Shown here: piece after piece, positions 11,229 through 22,789 of the stretch
Numbering within the stretch: the first letter of the stretch is position 1
Layout: the number at the start of each line of letters is the position of its first letter
Assembly: GCA_014529385.2 (NCBI GenBank)
Contig: CM043960.1
Location: 37,336,781-37,400,780 of the forward strand
Direction: 5' to 3'
DNA length: 64,000 nt
Origin: Adiantum capillus-veneris
Taxonomy: Eukaryota; Streptophyta; Polypodiopsida; Polypodiales; Pteridaceae
The notes under the pieces: model-generated
Databases searched by the model: none
What the model saw: the letters and a program-made list of their open reading frames with translations, nothing else
Told to the model about the DNA's origin: nothing
Program-made: the position numbers and the translations under genes

Positions 11229-11837
11229 TCAATGATCATGCTTTTCTTGACCGCAACAGCGCGCAGATCACATACTAGTTCGGGGTTATTGTTTTTCTCC
11301 CTATCTTGTGCACTGCATTTTCCTCTTTTTCATTCTCATTATTCACTTTTCTATCCCTATATGGGGTTTCGTATCAGCTCACCCTCTTTAACGTTTATTC
11401 CAAGCTTTTTTGGACTGAAGGATGTTTATATAGGGATACATGCTCATTTGATATCAACTAGGATTCCAACCCAAGAAGCTTGAGGGGTTTAGTTATATGT
11501 ATATCTTCTACGTCTCTAGAAAAGGGGTATCTTATTTGTAAATCTTGTGTCACTTGCGTTTTGGAGGGGCCAAGCTTAGAAACTCCTTTTGGCTTTTCAA
11601 GGCATACCTAGCACACTTTCTTTTTTCCATTTCTCAAATTCCACAAAGGAATGCACCCTTTGAAATCTAATGTCGTTGTTGTTGGATCCACTTTGCTAAG
11701 CTCAAGCATATGGACCCCCTTTCCTTGACCTTAAAGAAAGGAAAGATACCCAATGGTACCAGAAAGATGCAAGACTAATTTTTACTGCCTTGCTGTGGCT
11801 GGTGGCCAAAAGTTAAAGATATCATGGAAGGCAGCAG
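11229..11837. other. No gene recognised
   Basis: Mixed-composition sequence between the SSR cluster and the first foldback copy. No conserved coding motif was seen. Confidence 0.4.
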
Positions 11838-12111
11838 AAGAAGTTTTAGACAAGTTCTCACAATAATTCCCACATTGTGACTTACGTCAACATCATGAGC
11901 TTCTGTGAGGGAGGCACTGCATACCTAGCTAGGTACGATTGGGGGCAGGGGACCGCCGGCCCGGTGGGGGGGCCGGGGTCCCCTGCCCCGTACCTAGCTA
12001 GGTATGTAGTGCCTCTCGAACAGAAGCTCCTGATGTTATGCATTGTATGAAAAACACAGGAAAAGACTCAGTTTTCCTTCATGAGAAAAATTCTAAATCT
12101 TCTTGTGCATA
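11838..12111. repeat. Foldback (hairpin) element, copy 1
   Basis: The core is a long imperfect inverted repeat. Arm 11889-11953 begins AACATCATGAGCTTC and pairs with 11977-12037, which ends GAAGCTCCTGATGTT. The two arms share CATACCTAGCTAGGTA and GGGGCAGGGGACC in opposite orientation around a GC-rich loop. Flanks of about 50 bp on the left and 75 bp on the right are shared with copy 2 at 12650-12898, so a unit larger than the hairpin was duplicated. There is no coding potential with recognisable domains. It could be a MITE-type foldback transposon or a hairpin RNA precursor. Confidence 0.85.
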
Positions 12112-12563
12112 GAGACGGACACATTGTGTCCAAGGGAATGGAAATGTATTTGAATAGACCTGTTTTGATACCAAGCTGCATGGCAGTACTAGCTTGCCAT
12201 GATTCCTTCTCAATATATACAAAAACATTTCATTCAAGGTCGTATACCACCCCTTAGAATATGCATTATGTAGTCTCTACTATTTTGGACTTTTGTTTCT
12301 ACAGATTTGTTTTATATGTTTCTTTTGTGGTACTTCAAAATGAGCTCACATGAAGTAGCATCAAAGCAAATTGCTTTTTCGTGACCATGTTAAGTTGTTT
12401 CTTTTGTAGACTACAAAATAGTACACCACCGTTGGAGCCAGCAATAGGCATAATGATAGGTGCTCAAGCTATGCTAAATATTATTGTAGACATAAAAGGC
12501 AATAATGATTTGATGTCCTTCAAGCTCCATGGAACCTGTTATTATGACCACAAGGCGACAAAG

Positions 12564-12565
<2 letters not shown>
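12112..12565. other. No gene recognised
   Basis: Spacer between the two foldback copies, ending at the poly-C tract. No supported gene or regulatory element. Confidence 0.4.

Positions 12566-12608
<43 letters not shown>
12566..12608 (+). repeat. Homopolymer of 43 C
   Basis: An uninterrupted C run immediately upstream of foldback copy 2. Other long C or G runs are at 7614-7628, 14992-15012 (21 C) and 48513-48530 (18 G). Such runs are hard to sequence, so the lengths may not be exact. Confidence 0.9.
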
Positions 12609-12610
<2 letters not shown>

Positions 12611-12649
12611 TTCCTTCTTTCTAAAAAAAAGACCCACACATGAGGCCCA

Positions 12650-12898
12650 CAAGAAGTTTTGGACAAATTCTCACAATAATTCCCACATTGTGACTTACCT
12701 CAACATCATGAGCTTCCGCGAGCGAGGCACCGCATACCTAGCTAAGTACGATTGGGGGCAGGGGACCGGGGTAAGTCCTAGCTAGGTATGCGGTGCCTCT
12801 CGAGCAGAAGCTCATGATGTTATGCATTGTATGAAAAACACTGAAAAAGACTCAGTTTTCCTACATGAGAAAATCTCTTAATGTTCTTGTGAGGATAG
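12650..12898. repeat. Foldback (hairpin) element, copy 2
   Basis: Second copy of the unit at 11838-12111, displaced by about 812 bp. Arm 12702-12749 (AACATCATGAGCTTCCGC onward) pairs with about 12775-12822 around a shorter GC-rich centre. Compared with copy 1 the loop is about 30 bp shorter and both arms carry substitutions, yet pairing is kept across most of the stem. Two copies with diverged loops and maintained stems suggest separate evolution of a structured element. Confidence 0.85.
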
Positions 12899-13539
12899 GA
12901 CTATGTATTTCACAACATTACCAACGATACATAATCAATGGATTTATGAAAGCATCACCAAAGAAGATCCACCATGCACCAATGTAACTTTTTTAGGCAC
13001 ATGCTGTGAGACATGAGACATACACAAACTCTAAACCAGGGATAACAGTTCATCTTTCAATTTGTGTTGTAATTTCTCTTAATGGTTTGAGCAACATCTT
13101 ACACATTTTTAGTCACAAAAAGCGAAAAGAGGTCATATTTATTTATTGAATTTGGTTAAATGTACAACATTATTTGTTCAATGGGACATGTACTGCTGAG
13201 AAGGTGTGTCAAATTCTTGAAATTGTGTTTATTATGCAGTGTCTCCAAGAGATCCTTTGTTTTCTTTGGAGCAAAAGTGAGTGGAAGAGGAAACTAGACA
13301 AGGCATGCGGTGGAGAGAGAGGGAGGGTAGATTTATTTTCATGTCGCCATGCTGAACACACGCTCTCTCGCTCTTGTTTGTCTACAAGGGAGCTCCGGGT
13401 GCAACCGCACCATCTCTCTCTCTCTCTCTCTCTCTCTTTTTCTTTTGAAACTTAAAAAGGCCTTAGGGAACAAGGGATAAAGGAGTGCATTCATAGGAGT
13501 TTGATCCCATGATGTGAAGTATTGACTCAATGAATTTTT
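12899..13539. other. No gene recognised; short CT microsatellite
   Basis: No gene is supported. A (CT)n run of about 28 bp lies at 13411-13438. Confidence 0.45.
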
Positions 13540-14640
13540 TTAAAATATTTTAATTTGTGAAAGAGTCCTTTCATCTAAAAACTTAAGAAAGGACACTTTT
13601 ATTAAATTTTATTATTATTTCTTATGCTTATTAAATCTACTTTTTCTGTGAACGCATTAAAATATTCTTTTGTTTTGGTTTGTCCATGGATCTTTTTATT
13701 TTATTATTTCTAATTTACTTAGTTTTCATTTTATTTTGTTTTGAAATGCCAATGTGCACCTTTCACTTTCTATTCTACTATATATTAAGAGTAGTATGCT
13801 TAACATGTCCTTCGGACGTAGAAAATACGCACTTGGTAGCTCCATCTTTAAGATTGGAGCATAGGTGATCACACTTGGAGCGAGTCCTTGGCTCCAAAAA
13901 AATCCAAAGCCATATAAAAACTCAATGTACTATTGAAAACTGGTAGATATTGATACTGGAAAAAAAGTTAACTCAATAATTTTGAATGAAGTGAAACGAA
14001 TAGAAGAGAAGATAGAATTTAAAAATAAAAATTGTGTCTAAATAAAAAATAAACACAATAAATTTAGATAGATAGAAAAATGTGTATAATCATTAGTTAA
14101 TGAGACTAACTTTGATTTGAAGTATTAAAAATATAAAAAATATATATATAATAATATTAATTTATGAAAAAAATACAATTAAAGTAGATAGAGAGAAATA
14201 AAAATAGAAGTATAAAAATATAAGAATATGTATAGCTAGTAGATACTGAGATTGAGAGAAACTAGTGCAAAAAATAGCAATAGAAGTATAAAAATGTGTA
14301 CAAATAAAGAGATAGTAGCTAGTAGAAGTGGATAGATAGATATTACATTTGGTGATGGATAGCAATGTAGGGATCCATGAAAAAACTAAACATAAATAAA
14401 TTTAGATAGATAGATAGATAGAATAGAAGTATAAAAGTATAAGAAAGCAATTAAAAAATTGATGGATAGATAGATAGATTGAAAAAAGTGTATTAAAAAA
14501 AAACTACACTTGATATTCAGGTTAAAAAAAAATAAACACAATACATTTAGAATAGAAATGAAATGAATAGAAGAACAGCAATACAAATTTAAAAATGTGA
14601 AAAAATAAATAGATAGATATGATTTTGTTTTGGATTTATT
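13540..14640. repeat. AT-rich region with TAGA tetranucleotide runs
   Basis: Very AT-rich DNA with repeated TAGATAGATAGA segments (near 14180, 14330, 14405, 14465 and 14610) and recurring phrases like AATAGAAGTATAAAAAT (near 14205, 14280 and 14420). It looks like a decayed microsatellite or minisatellite field. Long minus-strand reading frames here are low-complexity and not supported as genes. Confidence 0.65.
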
Positions 14641-14989
14641 GATATTTATTATAATTGCTTTTGCATAACTTCTCTTCTTTTTCGTCGCCTCCAACGGCCC
14701 CTCCACTCCGATGGAAGAAGTCTCACTTGTGTTGTTCAAGTGGAGCCCTTCATAACATATAAAGCATTTGTGATTATGTGTGCATAATGAAAAATACAAT
14801 TTTATATAAAAAAACAATAAAGATGACAACTGATTGATCTCCTCAAAGGATTGGGGTGTGTGTGTGTGTGCGCCTTAGGGTTTCACCTTTAACAACACAT
14901 ATAGATTGTTTCAACAATAGGGTCTCACGCAAAAGCATCAATAGGAATCAAGATGGCATCAGTGGCAAGTAACATATGAACCCCCAGTG

Positions 14990-15490
14990 GTCCCCCCCCC
15001 CCCCCCCCCCCCAAAAGCTATGAATACCTTCCTATGAAAGGTGCTATGGGGGGCTATTCCTATTGGAATTAAGATACTAACCAAAGGAACAAGCTCTGAT
15101 AGATTCTTAGGGTGCAAAGCGGCTAGTGAGGATCCCCTCCATCTGTTCCATGATTGTCCACCAACTACGAGAGGCCTAGCAAGAAAATTATATAAATGGA
15201 TACAACAGACTTGGAAAATCATGTTCTTCAAGAACGGCTTCTCTTGGGAGTAAAATGTGGAAGAACCAAGCCATTCTAATCTATACACAAATTGTGTGTT
15301 TTTGCTAATTCATAAATGTTTAGAAGGTTAGGAACCAGCGTGTCTTCAAAAAAGACCACTTGATAGCTAGCTTCAAAGATATTATTCAAGAAAGTAGGGA
15401 AATGATCGTATATATCAAAAACACAAGAACTCTAAAGAAAGGAAACAAACAATCAAAGCACTCTCAGGTTTGGTTTCTACCAACTACCAA
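14990..15490 (+). pseudogene. LINE ORF2 C-terminal remnant (zf-RVT-like)
   Basis: The frame at 15023-15253 reads like the zinc-binding region that follows reverse transcriptase in plant L1-type LINEs: V-L-W-G-A-I-P-I-G, then P-L-H-L-F-H-D-C-P, then R-K-L-Y-K-W-I. In another frame near 15333-15410 a second typical LINE C-terminal block follows, R-N-Q-R-V-F-K-K-D-H, with an amphipathic stretch after it. Only one of the zinc ligand pairs is clear, and the reverse transcriptase and endonuclease parts are missing. A 21-C tract abuts the 5' side. No poly-A tail or target duplication was identified. Confidence 0.55.
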
Positions 15491-17809
15491 AATATAACTG
15501 TCTAAGTTGCTCTCACCCATTAAGGGCTCCGTAACAAAAATTGTGTATTCTGATCCCTCAAGGCACTACATATGCTTGAGGATATGTGTACATTCCTTTC
15601 TGAGTTGATACAACTTCTCCACTCACAATTGAGTATGGCAAAAAAGAAGGATCTCAAAGGAAGGTCTTCAGAAGGGACAAAGTCGGTCCTAACTACTATG
15701 ACATGGACATAGTGCCAAATTGTAAGAGAAGAAACTTTACCAAGCCTTTTAAAGCTTTAATATTGAGGTTCATGTATACTTAGAGCTCAAACACTGTTTT
15801 TGTGATCTTTAATAGGGGCTTCTAGAACCCTTAGAGAAGCAACAAATATTAAGTGTGCTTAAGGATAAATGTGGCTTAAACCCTTTTCGAGGACTAGATA
15901 CCACTTCGCTTTTGACCAGTTCATCCTCCACATTTTGTTGAAAAAAGTAAACCAATCCACTTTATAGATCGGTTAGTTTTAAAAACCCAAAGTTTTAGGT
16001 AGAGCAAAGACATGATCTTTGGGCCAATGATAAGCTTTCCAATCAAGATATGTCCATGCGGTAGGCATCGGGCTACTACACAACACCCGGAGACTCTACT
16101 GATAAGTAGACTTTTATTTAGATTCAAATTATGTTGCACCACTAATTGGTCTACATGCTTCCAACCAAGGTTAATGTCAGCTCAAAAATGTGCCAACTTG
16201 GAGATCCCTTTGTTATTTACTTTTTCGGAAATCTCCCTCCAAAATGAATTTAAGGAACCTCCACTAAGCTTGGAGAGCCAAGGGGACCAATGCAAGATGG
16301 AGCATTTGAAGTGCCGGAAGGCCTCCCTCCATCCAACGATGAACCCACCTTGTGCATTTTTAAAGGATTTCCCTTGTGCAACCCCCTACCTTCAAAAAAG
16401 TCTAGTTTGAAGCTAGAATTTGTCATGCACCTTAGCCTCCTTCCTTTTTGCGACTAAAGATTTGCTTTGTCAAACACATCCCACGTCATGACCACCCAAT
16501 CTTGCCTTTGATTTGCTAAGGAGACTACGAGTTTTGCACATATGGATTCTGATTGGATCGTTGGGGGTGGATTCGATTGGGCCATGTATATAGAAAAATT
16601 TGATTAGCAAATACATGATAAATCTCATCACAACTTCTTTGAATGGTTGAACTCTTCTATTCACTACAAAATGTTGTGTGATATCTAGAGGTAACATTTT
16701 ACTTCATTTATGAAGGAACAAATCACACAAGTTGTTCAAGGAAAGAAGATTGTGTGTTTGTCCTATGGCCTAACCTTGCTAAATCAATTCACACCTACAT
16801 AGAGTGTTTTTGTGACAAATGTTGAGGTTACTTGCCTCTTCTAATAAGAGTAATAAGTAGTGGCCTTATTATAGGATTTATTGTATATACTGATGCTCAG
16901 GGCCCTAAGTAAGCCCAAACTACCAGATCAAAAGGATAAATCTTGTAGCAGAAAGGCCCTTTTGTAATCCATCTACCCTAGGGGGGACCACTTTGAGTTA
17001 GACCAATGAAACAAGCAAAGAAGAAGAAGATATATTGTAGGTACACAAGCCAATGACTAGAAAATTCTCATCAATAGTGAAATTAAAATAAAAAATAATA
17101 GACCATAATTTTCCTCTCCAAAAATTTGTAGCAACACGGACTATTTTGGTACACTCTTGAGTGAGTGCACCGACCAATTTGAGCATCTCCAACTCGTAGA
17201 AGAAGGTAAAATAATTGTAGTGACCACTAATAGAGTAGTAATCCAATCCTATGGCATTGAAAGCAAAGAATTGGAGAGTAAATAGTACATGTTAACGGGT
17301 GATTGTGGAACAAGCAACATCAACAATAGACATGGAGAATATAGGAAGGCATGTAGGTTTTTAGAACAAGACTGTAAGGATGAATTACTTGCTATTGTTG
17401 CCCATGAATGCTTGCAATTAAAGCACCCTCAGACAAATGATCATGTTCAAAATAGGAGGGGTTTATTTTGAGCCTCATTATCTTGAGTGGGAACATCATA
17501 CATGCAAATTTATGGAGGAAAAAGCAGTATTCATGAAGGTTGATTCATACCAAGGCAAAGGTAACATCCAAAAAGTTGTACCCTAAGAAAGGGATGTTCA
17601 ACCTCCGTGGATGTTGTGAACTCCAAGCCAAGGGTTTGAAGCCAAAATGGGGAAATATAGGCATTCCATGTCCAACAAAAATCATACTATAAGAGGGTGC
17701 AAATAAAACACTAACACCAATATTGCTACTACCCAATTTACCTGAGTGCCCTCCTTTTGTTCATCCCAAGGGGTAAAATAGAGGAACTACTAGTGCAAGG
17801 TAGTATCGA
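15491..17809. other. No gene recognised
   Basis: Moderately AT-rich sequence with only short frames on both strands. If Copia-B kept its 5' LTR and N-terminal Gag they should lie here, but I could not find a primer-binding site or a Gag start. Either Copia-B is 5'-truncated or this part is too decayed to read. Confidence 0.4.
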
Positions 17810-17879
17810 AATCACGGCAAGATGAAGCCTCAAGGCACAATCATAGTTGCGATTGATCATAGGATTGCTAGAATGCAAG

Positions 17880-18053
17880 TAGCAAGAGTCATGGATGTGA
17901 CCGTTGCAATATAGAATACTATCATTGCCACAAGAAAGACCATCTGAAGAAAGATTGTCGCATTTTGCAATGTGAAAAGGGTAAAGATGTTGTCAAATCT
18001 ATATCTCCTAAGAAGATTGAGGAGTTCAATGTAGTTGAGTTTCCACTAGCTGT
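17880..18053 (+). pseudogene. Copia-B Gag zinc-knuckle end
   Basis: The frame ending at the CACTA boundary encodes C-H-K-K-D-H-L-K-K-D-C-R, the distal part of a CCHC knuckle. It is preceded by Y-Y-H, where family members have C-Y-Y-C, so the first ligand is a Tyr or His here. The zinc knuckle binds retroelement RNA during particle assembly. A lysine-rich linker follows and the frame runs straight into the CACTA terminus. The apparent long reading frame that continues to 18735 is therefore a chimera of Gag, CACTA subterminal DNA and microsatellite. Confidence 0.75.
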
Positions 18054-18233
18054 CACTACAAGACTACATGAAGATATCGACGTGTATATATCGACGGCCA
18101 TGCTTTTCCACGTGTATATTGACGTAATTAACGTGCGTCGCTATACATGTCGATATACGCGTTGCAGTGTGCGTCGATATACGCGTGGAAAGGCTTTATT
18201 TGCCACGCGTATATCGACGCGTATAGCGACGCA
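18054..18233. repeat. CACTA left terminus and subterminal palindromes
   Basis: Terminal CACTACAA is followed by several GTCGATATACGCG-type motifs in both orientations. Exact hairpin arms lie at 18171-18188 and 18203-18220 (18 bp, 14-nt loop), nested inside a second pair at 18134-18146 and 18221-18233. In En/Spm such subterminal repeats bind the TNPA protein; a similar role here is inferred. Confidence 0.88.
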
Positions 18234-18374
18234 AAAAAATTTGGAGGAAAAAAGCGAAAGCCGCGGGCGCAGGGGCCATTTTCGCCTGCTCAGATCTTGG
18301 CCGAAGCCTGCTGCGCAGGTATTATGTCCATCTCCGCCCCCCCCAACCCCTCTCTCTCTCTCTCTACACATCGT

Positions 18375-18391
18375 GTGTGTGTGTGTGTGTG

Positions 18392-18461
<70 letters not shown>

Positions 18462-18568
18462 GTGTGTGTGTGTGCATGTGTGTAGGAAAGAGAGAGAGCG
18501 GTGTGTGTGTGTGCATGTGTGTGTGTGTAGGAAAGAGAGAGAGAGGTGTGTGTGTGTGTGTGTAGGAA

Positions 18569-18614
<46 letters not shown>

Positions 18615-18658
18615 GTGTGTGTGTGTAAGAAAGAGAGAGAGAGAGGTGTGTGTGTGTG

Positions 18659-18713
<55 letters not shown>
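18375..18713 (+). repeat. Compound GT/GA microsatellite cluster in CACTA left arm
   Basis: Alternating GA and GT runs are linked by short CGGTGTGTG and TAGGA spacers that recur several times, so the spacer units have also been duplicated. Confidence 0.95.
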
Positions 18714-18714
<1 letters not shown>

Positions 18715-19157
18715 AATGTATGTTTAGGAAATTAAAATTAAAGAAAAAAAATTAAAGAGAGAAATGAAATGAAATGTTATATTAACGTCTTCAAAAGGCC
18801 AAAGTGACCTATGAGACATGAGACAAGAAAGTTACAATGTGATGGATCTGATACAAAGTCAGAGTAAGAAGATGAGAAAATAAAATATTATGGAATCCTA
18901 AACTGTTGGGTGTGGACTAAACGGCTAAACCAGCTAGCTGGGATAGGTAGATCATAGGAGATCTAGCATCTGTCGCTGGCGGATCTCATCAATCTCCTCC
19001 ATGGTCAATAGTCTGACCGGGCATTGTGCATGTCGAGCCTAAGTGACCTAGCTAGATCCTCTGATGCAGCCTTTGTCGATGTTGTGTAGTCCTCCGCAGT
19101 TGTGGGCATCTAGATCTCCCTAGCTCAGTCGCTCGTTCGATCAGTAGAGAGATAGGG

Positions 19158-19160
<3 letters not shown>
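18714..19160. other. CACTA internal spacer, no gene recognised
   Basis: Sequence between the microsatellite cluster and the next GA tract, upstream of the transposase gene. No conserved coding motif was seen. It may contain the transposase promoter, but I cannot point to one. Confidence 0.4.
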
Positions 19161-19234
<74 letters not shown>

Positions 19235-19360
19235 AGTGGAGAGCGAGACAGAGAGAGAGATAGAAAAATAGGGAAATAGAGAGAGAAAGAGAGATAGCTA
19301 GCGAGAGCGAGATCGAGAGAGAGAGAGAGAGAAAGAGAGATAGCGAGAGCGAGATCAAGA
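19161..19360 (+). repeat. GA-rich microsatellite tract
   Basis: An almost pure GA run to 19231, then imperfect GA with interspersed GATAG and GCGAGATCGAGA units, upstream of the transposase start. Confidence 0.93.
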
Positions 19361-19652
19361 GAGAAAGAACGAGAGATAGGGTACGTAGACAGAGAAGAAA
19401 CTATGGAACTAAAAGAGGCAAAGGGGTTTTGCCTGCTACATGCATTGCCATGTACACCTGGGAGTGCATGTATGTGTCTACCCATATAGGATTTGACCAA
19501 TAAAGACGAGATTTTGACCCGGTGGTCCTGATCTCCGTACACCTTTGGACCGAGGTGTACGGAGATTGGGCAAGACTAGAGAATGAGAGGTAGTTTACAT
19601 TGTGAGGAGTATATATATATATATATTAAAACAACATTCATAATCATTGTAG

Positions 19653-21835
19653 ATGGCAACGTCATCAACTAACATGGAGGAAAAGATTGCATGCTCGTGC
19701 ACGCTTTGCAAGTATCAAATCCTGCACAAGCGTAGGATATGTAATGAGCATGTGCACAAGTACGGAGAGTTTGCTAGAGAAACTGTACAGAATCTTTGAT
19801 ATGACTCCTACGGAACGGGCATTGATTTCTGCGACATAGCACCTACATCTGAAAGAGAGAGAAAAAAGATTATGCGTGAAGGTCCGACCAATATAGAGCC
19901 ACGGATGGAAGCAGAAAAGGGCTTACAGACAAAAGACGACAGCATGGAGGAGATGCTGGATGCCTTCTTCCAGACAAGCAAGGAGAATGCGAACGAAGCA
20001 ACACCAGAAGCCGTGCGCCTATCTCCTGAAGACATGTTGAGGAAGTTGGCACGTCAACCAATCTATGAAGGCGCAAAAATATCTGTGCTTCGTACTTGTC
20101 TGGCGTTTTTGAATCTTCAGTCAGTGTACGGGTGGTCAGATGCAAGCGTCACTGCTTTGTTTAGGTACGTAATTTACAAAAGAGATTTTCCAATTGCAAC
20201 GGTGATGTGCTTGGAGAGCTTTTTAATTTAATGTGGCTTAAACAGGTTATTGCGGGAGCAAGTTCTCCCGGCTGGAAATGAAATGCCCCCCTCCAGACCA
20301 GACGCAAAGCAACTTCTGACCTCAGTTGGCTTGGACTACAACAAGATTCATGCATGTCCAAATGATTGCATTCTTTTTTGCAATGAATTCGCAGATTGTC
20401 TATCGTGTCCTAAGTGCGGAGCAATGCGCTACAAACAAGATGCAATTGGCGAGACAGTGCCAGCTAAAGTGTTGCGGCATTTCCCTATTATTCCTAGGAT
20501 AAAAAGCATGCTTCGTTGTGGTTCCATTGCAAAGTTGATGCGGTGGCATTCTAACATTTAGGGTGCCCACCGATTCAAAGGCTTGGAGGCACATTGAAGA
20601 TACCTGGCCACAATTTAAGAGTGAACCACACAATTTGAGTTTGGGCATGGCAATGGATGGAGTCAATCCATTTGGCTTGAGAAGCTCGTCATGGAGCACT
20701 TGGCCTGTGTGCCTTATCAAGTACAACCTCCCGCCGTGGCTTGCCATCAAGAAGGGTCATTTGATATTAAGCTTGATTGTACCTGGTAAGTTCAACGCAA
20801 AAAACATGGATGTTTATCTAGCTCCTCTAGTTGACGAGCTCCAAGAGTTATGGCATGGGATCGACATAGCAGATGCGGTTGAACCAGTAGGACAACAGCA
20901 TGCAAGGATCCATGGGCTTCTTATGTGGACTATGCATGATTGGCCAGGATACGGAGAAGCTTCTGGTAATGGTTATTGATTTACAAAATTCTCCCTATTT
21001 GCAAGCCCTTTGCCTTGGCCTGATTCATGCTTTAATATATGCAGGGCTAACAACTTCGGGATACAATGCATGTCCAATTTGCAGGCAGTCTTTGGATGTG
21101 CGCTATTCTGTCTCTCTTCGAAAGACAATTTATCAAGGCCACCATCGTTATCTTCCAGATGGCCATCACTTGCGCGAAGGTCAGCTTGGTCGCGTCGAAT
21201 GTCTTCCTATGCATGTACAAGAGTGGCGTCGCCGATGGGAGCAACATGAGGGGCAACCTGTTCCAGGAATGAAACGTTTGTCCATTCTCCATACATTGCC
21301 GTACTGGGGTGATCTACTAATTAACCATTTGCTGGATCCAATGCATATATTCAAGAATGTGGGAGAGCTCCTCTGGAAGACAATCATGGGAATGAAAGAC
21401 AATCGAGCTTCACGAGATGATTTGCAGTCAGTTGGAAAGATGTCAGAGCAATGGCCTTTCACCAATGCAGCTGGCCAAACAAAACTTCCAAGAGCGCCAT
21501 GGGTATTGCTAAAAAATGAAGAGCGACAAGTGAAAAGGGTGATTTCAGAGTTCAGGACGCCAACATGATATATGCGATGTTTCAAGACAGCATTCACCCG
21601 TGACGATCAACTGTGAGGATTGAAATCGCATGACTGGCATAAGTTCTTGCAATTCATTCTTCCAATTGCGATCAAGGGGTGTTTAACGGAGGAAGTGCGG
21701 ACCTGCATATACAAGATTTCAGAGCTAGTGCGGTGGATCTCTTCCAAGGAGATACGGGAGGAATCTATTGCAGTCGCAAGGGCTAACTCCATTGAGGCAG
21801 TTTGCATGATTGAGAAGTATCTACCCACGAGCTGC
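19653..21835 (+). pseudogene. CACTA TNP2-type transposase, spliced, with stops
   Basis: TNP2 transposases cut and join CACTA element ends. The likely start is ATG 19653; it is followed by a Cys-rich motif C-S-C-T-L-C-K like the transposase-associated N-terminal domain. Family blocks follow: Y-G-W-S-D-A-S (about 20128), K-I-H-A-C-P-N-D-C-I-L-F (about 20344), C-P-K-C-G-A-M-R-Y-K (about 20407), A-M-D-G-V-N-P-F-G (about 20650), Y-N-A-C-P-I-C (about 21062), D-P-M-H-I-F-K-N-V (about 21336) and L-K-S-H-D-W-H-K (about 21617). Two introns fit GT-AG rules and restore frame: 20165-20245 and 20966-21044. Defects are in-frame TGA codons at 19797, 21566 and 21613 and a one-base frameshift near 20560. The C-terminal region is replaced by a short minisatellite at 21838. 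Confidence 0.88.
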
Positions 21836-21837
21836 CT

Positions 21838-21910
21838 AAGTCACACCTCTCGACACACCTCCGTCCTACCCAGGCACACCTCTCGACACACCTCTTGGCA
21901 CACCTCGGAC
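21838..21910 (+). repeat. Minisatellite of about 12-bp CACACCTCTCGA units
   Basis: Five or six imperfect units with variants of CACACCTC. They begin exactly where the transposase C-terminus would continue past E-K-Y-L-P-T-S, and so truncate it. Confidence 0.8.
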
Positions 21911-21977
21911 ACCTTGGGGGGCACACGATCCTAGTGCCTCCAAGCTCTATACTGTACAGGCAGATGGTTCCGTTGAC

Positions 21978-22617
21978 ATGGATAGAGTCGGGACTGAGAT
22001 GCGACAGCGGATTCGCCAGCTCGCGGAGTCGCAGTTTTCGACCAGCCTTCTGACGTCTTGGGGTGATCAGGATGGGGACAAAGTCAATTACATAGTGGAT
22101 ACCATCCTGAGAGAGTACCAGCCTGCTCTGGGTTCTTCCGTTGTTCCGAGGAGGTGGATCAAGGGTGTTGCACGGGACACCGTGAAACATCGACGAGATG
22201 CAGCTCGGAAGGCTTTCAGGACCGGCTCGCCGAAGCCTTCGGGCATCGCACACAAGACGTGGCTACAGATCAGGGAGGACGAGCGGACAGCAGACACGCG
22301 GTTCAGACAGCAGCGTGAGGCCGCGCAGGTACGACAGATGACCAGGGGGACATCTCATCTTGGCAGCGGAGGGTTCGACACCTTCCGCTATGAGTTTGTG
22401 AGTTTCTAATCCAATCTTAACTATGGCGTTTTTTAAAACGCGATGAATCATGTATTCTTATTACTTTGATTTTTGTATAAACGCAAAATCTTGCGATGCA
22501 TCGAGCTCCGTCACGCCAGGAGGAGTCAGATGGATATCGCAGAGGTATCTATGAAGTACTGAATGATCTTGAAGCTTCAGGAGAGCTTGTAGACTGGGAG
22601 GCCTTACAATCTCGCTG
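21978..22617 (+). CDS. Second CACTA gene, Ptta/En/Spm (Transposase_24)-like
   Basis: A basic, arginine-rich frame runs from ATG 21978 to a stop at 22407. It contains W-G-D-Q-D-G-D-K-V, V-P-R-R-W-I-K-G-V-A, then D-T-V-K-H-R-R-D-A-A, and ends G-T-S-H-L-G-S-G-G-F. The last block matches the H-T-x-G-S-K-S-F pattern of plant Ptta/En/Spm proteins, the TNPA-like partner that binds subterminal repeats. A donor-like GTGAGT at 22396, inside the end of the frame, and a second open segment near 22500-22617 (E-V-L-N-D-L-E-A-S-G-E-L) suggest one intron and a short last exon. The exact acceptor is unclear. It lies 140 bp after the TNP2 remnant on the same strand, the usual order in these elements. Whether it is functional cannot be told. 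Confidence 0.65.
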
Positions 22618-22789
22618 ATCGCTTGAGGTGAGACGTTAATATGTGTGAGTTGATTTAATTAAGTAAGTATATGTGAAGTAATATCCATACTAATTTTGTG
22701 AGTTGTCCTATGTGCAGGTTGTGACGCCTAGTCATTAGTGGACCGGATTTCATATATATGCTTTGTGAGACAAAGACACGCTTCTGTGT

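Noticed and set aside
12381-12785. 134-codon frame with a poly-proline run
   Set aside because: The proline run is a 43-C homopolymer and the rest falls in the foldback element; no domain.
14386-14829. 147-codon minus-strand hydrophobic frame
   Set aside because: AT-rich low-complexity TAGA repeats translate to Ile/Tyr/Phe/Ser-rich sequence; no evidence of a membrane protein gene.
17965-18735. A 256-codon plus-strand frame
   Set aside because: It joins the Copia-B Gag end, CACTA subterminal DNA and a microsatellite; an artefact of insertion.
20400-20750. Minus-strand frames opposite the TNP2 gene
   Set aside because: Shadows of the conserved plus-strand transposase; no domain of their own.
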